Assembly: GCA_024654065.1 (NCBI GenBank)
Contig: JANLIQ010000070.1
Span: 1-23,041, forward strand
Direction of reading: 5' to 3'
Length of the DNA: 23,041 bases
Source: Candidatus Berkelbacteria bacterium
GTDB taxonomy: Bacteria; Patescibacteriota; UBA1384; 2-12-FULL-50-11
The translations under genes and the position numbers were made by a program. Position 1 is the first letter of the stretch; each line of letters starts with the position of its first letter. Below are positions 20,361 to 23,041 of the stretch, in pieces. A model generated the notes under the pieces. That model did not search any database. It saw only the letters and a list, made by a program, of their open reading frames with translations, and was not told the origin of the DNA.

Positions 20361-20828
20361 ATGTCGGCAAAGAAAGCGCGAACACCGTGTTTGAATTGTG
20401 GCAAAGAACCTAAAAGTGCGCGCTACATCTACTGCAGCAACGCCTGCCAACAAGAGTATCAATTCGATAGATATATCAAGAAGTGGAAATCTGGAGAAGT
20501 CGCTGGCTTACAGGGAATAGGAGTCGTATCAAGCCATGTTAAGCGTTACTTGCGAAGAAAATACGATAACCAATGCTGCCTTTGTGGGTGGTCAAAGGTC
20601 AATCCGAGCATTGGCTACTCGCCCTTAGTAGCTGATCATATAGATGGGAATTGGCGCAATAATTCCGAATCAAACCTTCGTTTACTATGCCCTAACTGCG
20701 ACTCTCTCACACCCACTTATGCCGGATTGAACAGAGGGAAAGGGAGGGGCAACAGAGAGAGGAGTAAAAGGGCGATTGAGGGCCGAGAATTAGTAATAGT
20801 ACGCCGGAGTAACTCAGTGGTAGAGTAG
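20361..20828 (+). CDS. HNH endonuclease-like zinc protein overlapping a tRNA gene
   Basis: A 155-residue protein with two zinc elements. The N-terminal CLNCG...YCSNACQ (10-29) is a short treble-clef-like finger. The HNH domain runs from CCLCGW (72-77) through ADHIDGNWRNNSESNL (first His at 93) to CPNCDSL (110-116). The CxxC...DHxDGN...NLRLLCPNCD pattern is common in phage and bacterial HNH nucleases; whether it cuts DNA here is unknown. The last nine codons, giving RRSNSVVE and the stop, lie inside the tRNA-Thr gene, so the C-terminus after about residue 145 is probably incidental. The ATG follows a weak leaderless promoter. It may be a mobile-element remnant lodged at the tRNA. Confidence 0.85.
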   Translation: MSAKKARTPCLNCGKEPKSARYIYCSNACQQEYQFDRYIKKWKSGEVAGLQGIGVVSSHVKRYLRRKYDNQCCLCGWSKVNPSIGYSPLVADHIDGNWRNNSESNLRLLCPNCDSLTPTYAGLNRGKGRGNRERSKRAIEGRELVIVRRSNSVVE

Positions 20829-20874
20829 CTGTTTCGTAAACAGCAAGTCGCGGGTTCAATCCCCGCCTCCGGCT
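20803..20874 (+). tRNA. tRNA-Thr(CGT)
   Basis: A complete cloverleaf. Acceptor GCCGGAG (20803-20809) with CTCCGGC (20867-20873), discriminator T20874. D stem ACTC/GAGT, anticodon stem GCTGT/ACAGC with loop TTCGTAA (anticodon CGT, 20835-20837), T stem GCGGG/CCCGC with loop TTCAATC. CCA is not encoded. It reads ACG codons. The 5' half overlaps the end of the HNH gene on the same strand. Confidence 0.96.
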
Positions 20875-20880
20875 CGACAG

Positions 20881-20918
20881 ACAAAAGAAAGCCGCCGAGC
20901 GATGGTTCGCTCGGCGGC
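20881..20918 (-). terminator. Strong terminator of the gene at 20950-21375
   Basis: A perfect 12-bp stem GCCGCCGAGCGA (20918-20907 on the minus strand) with its complement (20902-20891), 4-nt loop, followed by TTTCTTTTGT on the minus strand. It may also stop + strand transcription past tRNA-Thr, although no T run lies there. Confidence 0.85.
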
Positions 20919-20949
20919 AACAATTTCGGTTGTTTAGAATACTCTAGCG

Positions 20950-21375
20950 TTAAGAGCTACCGCGGTATAATTCTCGGTGGTTGTCCATTAGCTCTCTCGC
21001 CAAGTTCTCCATTTTTTTTACAATCGGATCATTTTTACGTTGCTCGTCATGTTTGATGTACCTAATAGAGACGTTGTCCAGCAGTGACCCAATGGAATAG
21101 ATTTTAGATGGCCCCCCGGATGAACCCCCACCAATGCTATATGGTAATGATCTTAAATCTATCAAATCTATTAATTGAGATGCTGTAATGTCGGGGTTTT
21201 CTTCGATCCTACTTTTTACAAAGCTAGCAAAATTCGTGTAATCATATTCATATTTCGATCCCGACGCCTCGTTATCATTTCCTTGCTCTGGGCTCCTTTC
21301 CATCTTCTCCTCCAGGGCCTCCTGTTCTCGCATATCAACCCCCTCATCCCCCGACAATCCTTTTTCATTTTCCAT
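20950..21375 (-). CDS. Hypothetical protein
   Basis: A 141-residue soluble protein that I do not recognise. The first 40 residues are very acidic and probably disordered (EALEEKMERSPEQGNDNEAS). A folded part follows from about YEYDYTNFASFVKSRIEENP, then a Gly/Ser-rich turn (SIGGGSSGGPSK) and a charged helical C-terminus. No known motif, signal peptide or membrane helix is visible. The ATG at 21375 has a strong AAGGAGG 9 nt upstream. TTGACG (21426-21421) with TAAATG 16 nt on is a possible promoter. It ends in the strong hairpin at 20881-20918. Confidence 0.75.
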   Translation of the reverse strand: MENEKGLSGDEGVDMREQEALEEKMERSPEQGNDNEASGSKYEYDYTNFASFVKSRIEENPDITASQLIDLIDLRSLPYSIGGGSSGGPSKIYSIGSLLDNVSIRYIKHDEQRKNDPIVKKMENLARELMDNHRELYRGSS

Positions 21376-21432
21376 TTTTTAATACCTCCTTCAGGCACCA
21401 TTTAACTCTCTCTCTCTGTTCGTCAAGGGCAA

Positions 21433-21462
21433 CGAAAAAAGGAGCGGATGCTCCTTTTTTCG
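21433..21462. terminator. Terminator downstream of rplY, symmetrical
   Basis: CGAAAAAAGGAGC (21433-21445) and GCTCCTTTTTTCG (21450-21462) are perfect complements around a GGAT loop. The stem has A runs before and T runs after it on both strands, so it can stop transcription either way; the main client is rplY on the minus strand. Confidence 0.85.
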
Positions 21463-21480
21463 GTTCGTTAGTTTTAATTT

Positions 21481-22203
21481 TTACTCAGGTTTTTCGGCAG
21501 CTGGTTCGGTACTAGTTGCTGGTTGGTCGCCTTCGGCAGTAGCCCCTTCTTCACCTTCGGCAGCTGGAGCTTCTTCTCCCAAAGCGCCAACAGCGGCCTC
21601 TTCGGCAGCTTTGTCTTCGGCGAGTTCGGCTTCAAGCTCTTCTTCGCTTCGAGGAGCCGTTACAAGAGCAACCGTCTCTTCCATCTCGTCTTGGATCTGA
21701 ACAGTTTCCGGAACCTGGATGTCGCTAACCTTAATTGAGTCGTCAAACGTTTTCAAAACCGAAATATCAACTTCTACATTCGGTATTAAGTTTCCTGGCA
21801 AACATTTAATTGTCAGCTCATCGCGGTTAGCAATGAAGTTACCCTCGAGCTCGTCAACAGCTGGCGAAATACCAACAAAAACGATCGGAATCGTTGTTTC
21901 AATCTCTTCGTCCATTTTCACAGCATACAAATCAAAGTGAATTGGTTCACCGTTTAAGTAATGAACCTGTGGCTCATGAAACAAAACCTTAATCGGTTTC
22001 TGCTCTCCTATAGTCAAATCAACCAAGGTACCACTTCCAGCTTTGGCGTAGGCTTTCTTTAAAGCAACTCTTTCAACAGTAATCGGAGTAGATTCTAAAC
22101 CATGGCCATAAACAACTCCTGGGATTTCTCCCTTGAGTCGAATATTCTTAACTTTTTTTCCGGTTAGCTCTCGCGAGCGTGCGACTAAAGCCACAGATTC
22201 CAT
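21481..22203 (-). CDS. rplY: 50S ribosomal protein bL25 (TL5/CTC form)
   Basis: Binds 5S rRNA in the large subunit. The 240 residues comprise the bL25 domain (about 1-93: LVARSRELTGKKVKNIRLKGEIPGVVYG...HFDLY), the second beta domain of the long TL5/CTC type (about 94-180: IPIVFVGISPAVDELEG, LPGNLIPNVEVDIS), and a C-terminal tail of about 55 residues, almost only Ala, Glu, Gly, Pro and Thr. The tail is longer than in many homologues and likely disordered. The ATG is 8 nt behind TATAAT with no Shine-Dalgarno, suggesting a leaderless or nearly leaderless message. It lies 20 nt after the zinc-ribbon gene. Confidence 0.95.
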   Translation of the reverse strand: MESVALVARSRELTGKKVKNIRLKGEIPGVVYGHGLESTPITVERVALKKAYAKAGSGTLVDLTIGEQKPIKVLFHEPQVHYLNGEPIHFDLYAVKMDEEIETTIPIVFVGISPAVDELEGNFIANRDELTIKCLPGNLIPNVEVDISVLKTFDDSIKVSDIQVPETVQIQDEMEETVALVTAPRSEEELEAELAEDKAAEEAAVGALGEEAPAAEGEEGATAEGDQPATSTEPAAEKPE

Positions 22204-22211
22204 TAGGAAAA

Positions 22212-22240
22212 ATTATAACTGATTTAGAAAACTTTTTCCA
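22212..22240 (-). promoter_or_regulatory. Promoter of rplY (near-leaderless)
   Basis: TGGAAA (22240-22235), 17-nt spacer, consensus TATAAT (22217-22212), then 8 nt to the ATG. It overlaps the end of the upstream zinc-ribbon gene. Confidence 0.6.
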
Positions 22241-22505
22241 GAGTGGTCTCTAGGGAATCTACCTCGGCATTAATGAGTTTAAGTTCGGAGGAACTGATCG
22301 GTCCAGCCTTAACCAAATCCTTAAGTGCTAACGGAACTAATAGAATGATCGGGAAGTGTCCTCTGTTACAGGTAACAGAAAGCTCCACAGCTTTATTAAA
22401 TTCGTACGCCCGGATATTAATATCTCGCAACTCAAACATCCTGCCACAAACTGGACAGGTAAGTTCTTGTTGGGCTTTCCGGATTTCGTCTTGAAGAGAG
22501 CGCAT
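22224..22505 (-). CDS. Small zinc-ribbon-like protein
   Basis: A 93-residue soluble protein of unknown function. CPVC (Cys17, Cys20) and CNRGH (Cys46, His50) give a CxxC...CxxxH zinc site in a ribbon-like region, flanked by an N-terminal helix and a C-terminal helix rich in Leu and Glu. ATG 22505 is chosen; the frame reaches a TTG overlapping the trmD stop, but the sequence between is not protein-like. TACAAT (22526-22521) lies 15 nt before this ATG and could give a short-leader transcript, or the gene may be read from trmD. It sits between trmD and rplY, so a link to translation is possible. Confidence 0.72.
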   Translation of the reverse strand: MRSLQDEIRKAQQELTCPVCGRMFELRDINIRAYEFNKAVELSVTCNRGHFPIILLVPLALKDLVKAGPISSSELKLINAEVDSLETTLEKVF

Positions 22506-22540
22506 ATCTATTCCAAGGATATTGTATCGAGGAGTAACAA

Positions 22541-23041
22541 TCAAGTACTTCTTAAATTTTTGCGTTCAGAATCACGCCATTTTTTAATTTCAGCATGATG
22601 TCCGCTTAAAAGTACTTCTGGTACATTCATACCACGATATTTCTCTGGCCGAGTAAACTGGGGGTATTCAGTTAAATCGGCTTCAAAGGTTTCCTCCTTG
22701 AGTGATTCAGCGTTGCCAAGAACACCCGGTATTAGACGGGTGACAGCATCAATAATTGTCAGCGCCGCTAGTTCGCCACCGGAAAGAACGAACGAACCGA
22801 TGGAAACTTTTTGATCAATGTATTTTTCGATTCTGGCATCAAATCCTTCATAACGTCCACAAAGTAAAATCAGTCTCTTTTTCGCCGCGAAATCCTCTGC
22901 CATGGCTTGATCAAACAGCTCGCCATCAGGGGAGAGCATAATCCGGTGGGCTTTATGACTGTGATCAAGCGCTCCTAGCGCGGCATGAGCCACATCTACC
23001 CGTAAAATCATCCCTGGGCCGCCGCCGTAAGGTGTATCGTC
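22541..23041 (-). CDS. trmD: tRNA (guanine-N1)-methyltransferase, 5' end missing
   Basis: Methylates G37 next to the anticodon using S-adenosylmethionine, which limits frameshifting. The window holds the last 166 residues; about 50 N-terminal residues lie beyond the right edge. The visible part starts with DDTPYGGGPGMILRVD, then LLCGRYEGFDARIEKYIDQKVSIGSFVLSGGELAAL (the SPOUT knot that binds the cofactor) and IPGVLGNAESLKEETF. It ends with YPQFTRPEKYRGMNVPEVLLSGHHAEIKKWR, the C-terminal tRNA-binding region. All conserved blocks are intact and the ending is of normal length. Confidence 0.96.
   Translation of the reverse strand, partial: DDTPYGGGPGMILRVDVAHAALGALDHSHKAHRIMLSPDGELFDQAMAEDFAAKKRLILLCGRYEGFDARIEKYIDQKVSIGSFVLSGGELAALTIIDAVTRLIPGVLGNAESLKEETFEADLTEYPQFTRPEKYRGMNVPEVLLSGHHAEIKKWRDSERKNLRST

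Noticed and set aside
1..23041. CRISPR array, retron or large defence island
   Set aside because: No regularly spaced direct repeats, no Cas, reverse transcriptase or restriction gene sets. The only nuclease-like extras are the 291-residue and HNH proteins.

Overview
The window reads as a compact, gene-dense chromosome segment of a bacterium with the standard genetic code (TGA is used as a stop). Several traits together suggest a Patescibacteria/CPR-type lineage: transketolase split into two ORFs, a short carbon-metabolism operon, many small coiled-coil, membrane or zinc proteins, stop/start overlaps, and many start codons lying 6-8 nt behind a -10 box, so their mRNAs would be leaderless. This placement is inference; no marker here fixes a phylum.

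Layout. 1-942: the tail of an IS30-type transposase enters from the left and meets a convergent gene for a 291-residue protein with a possible nuclease core. 1007-6203: uvrA and uvrC (nucleotide excision repair) on the + strand. Between them, on the - strand, lie a coiled-coil gene with an in-frame TAG and a small HxxxCxxC zinc-finger-like gene. 6190-7100: a structured intergenic region (possible small RNA), a 51-residue membrane protein (DUF3096-like) and a DUF1761-like membrane protein. 7102-8522: sodA-nfo operon. 8627-8920: two-helix membrane protein. 8973-11826: cysteine desulfurase, MBL-fold hydrolase and gapA, all on the - strand. 11977-12460: a 30-residue membrane peptide and a second coiled-coil protein. 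12457-17189: a - strand operon transcribed as D-2-hydroxyacid dehydrogenase, rpiB, rpe, transketolase N, transketolase C, class II aldolase. 17274-18409: orphan hypothetical gene, then divergent tRNA-Gly(CCC) and a phosphoribosyltransferase. 18719-20298: ABC exporter ATPase and permease. 20361-20874: HNH protein overlapping tRNA-Thr(CGT). 20950-23041: hypothetical protein, rplY, a zinc-ribbon protein and trmD (cut by the window edge).

Functionally the window joins DNA repair and oxidative defence (UvrA, UvrC, endonuclease IV, superoxide dismutase) with central carbon metabolism. Aldolase, transketolase, Rpe and RpiB interconvert glycolytic and pentose phosphates. GapA carries carbon onward, and the 2-hydroxyacid dehydrogenase is a plausible NADH sink.

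The most distinctive signal is promoter/start architecture. At ten genes a -10 hexamer ends 6-8 nt before the ATG, and eight of these also have a -35-like hexamer 17 nt upstream. Most small or orphan genes instead have good Shine-Dalgarno sites.
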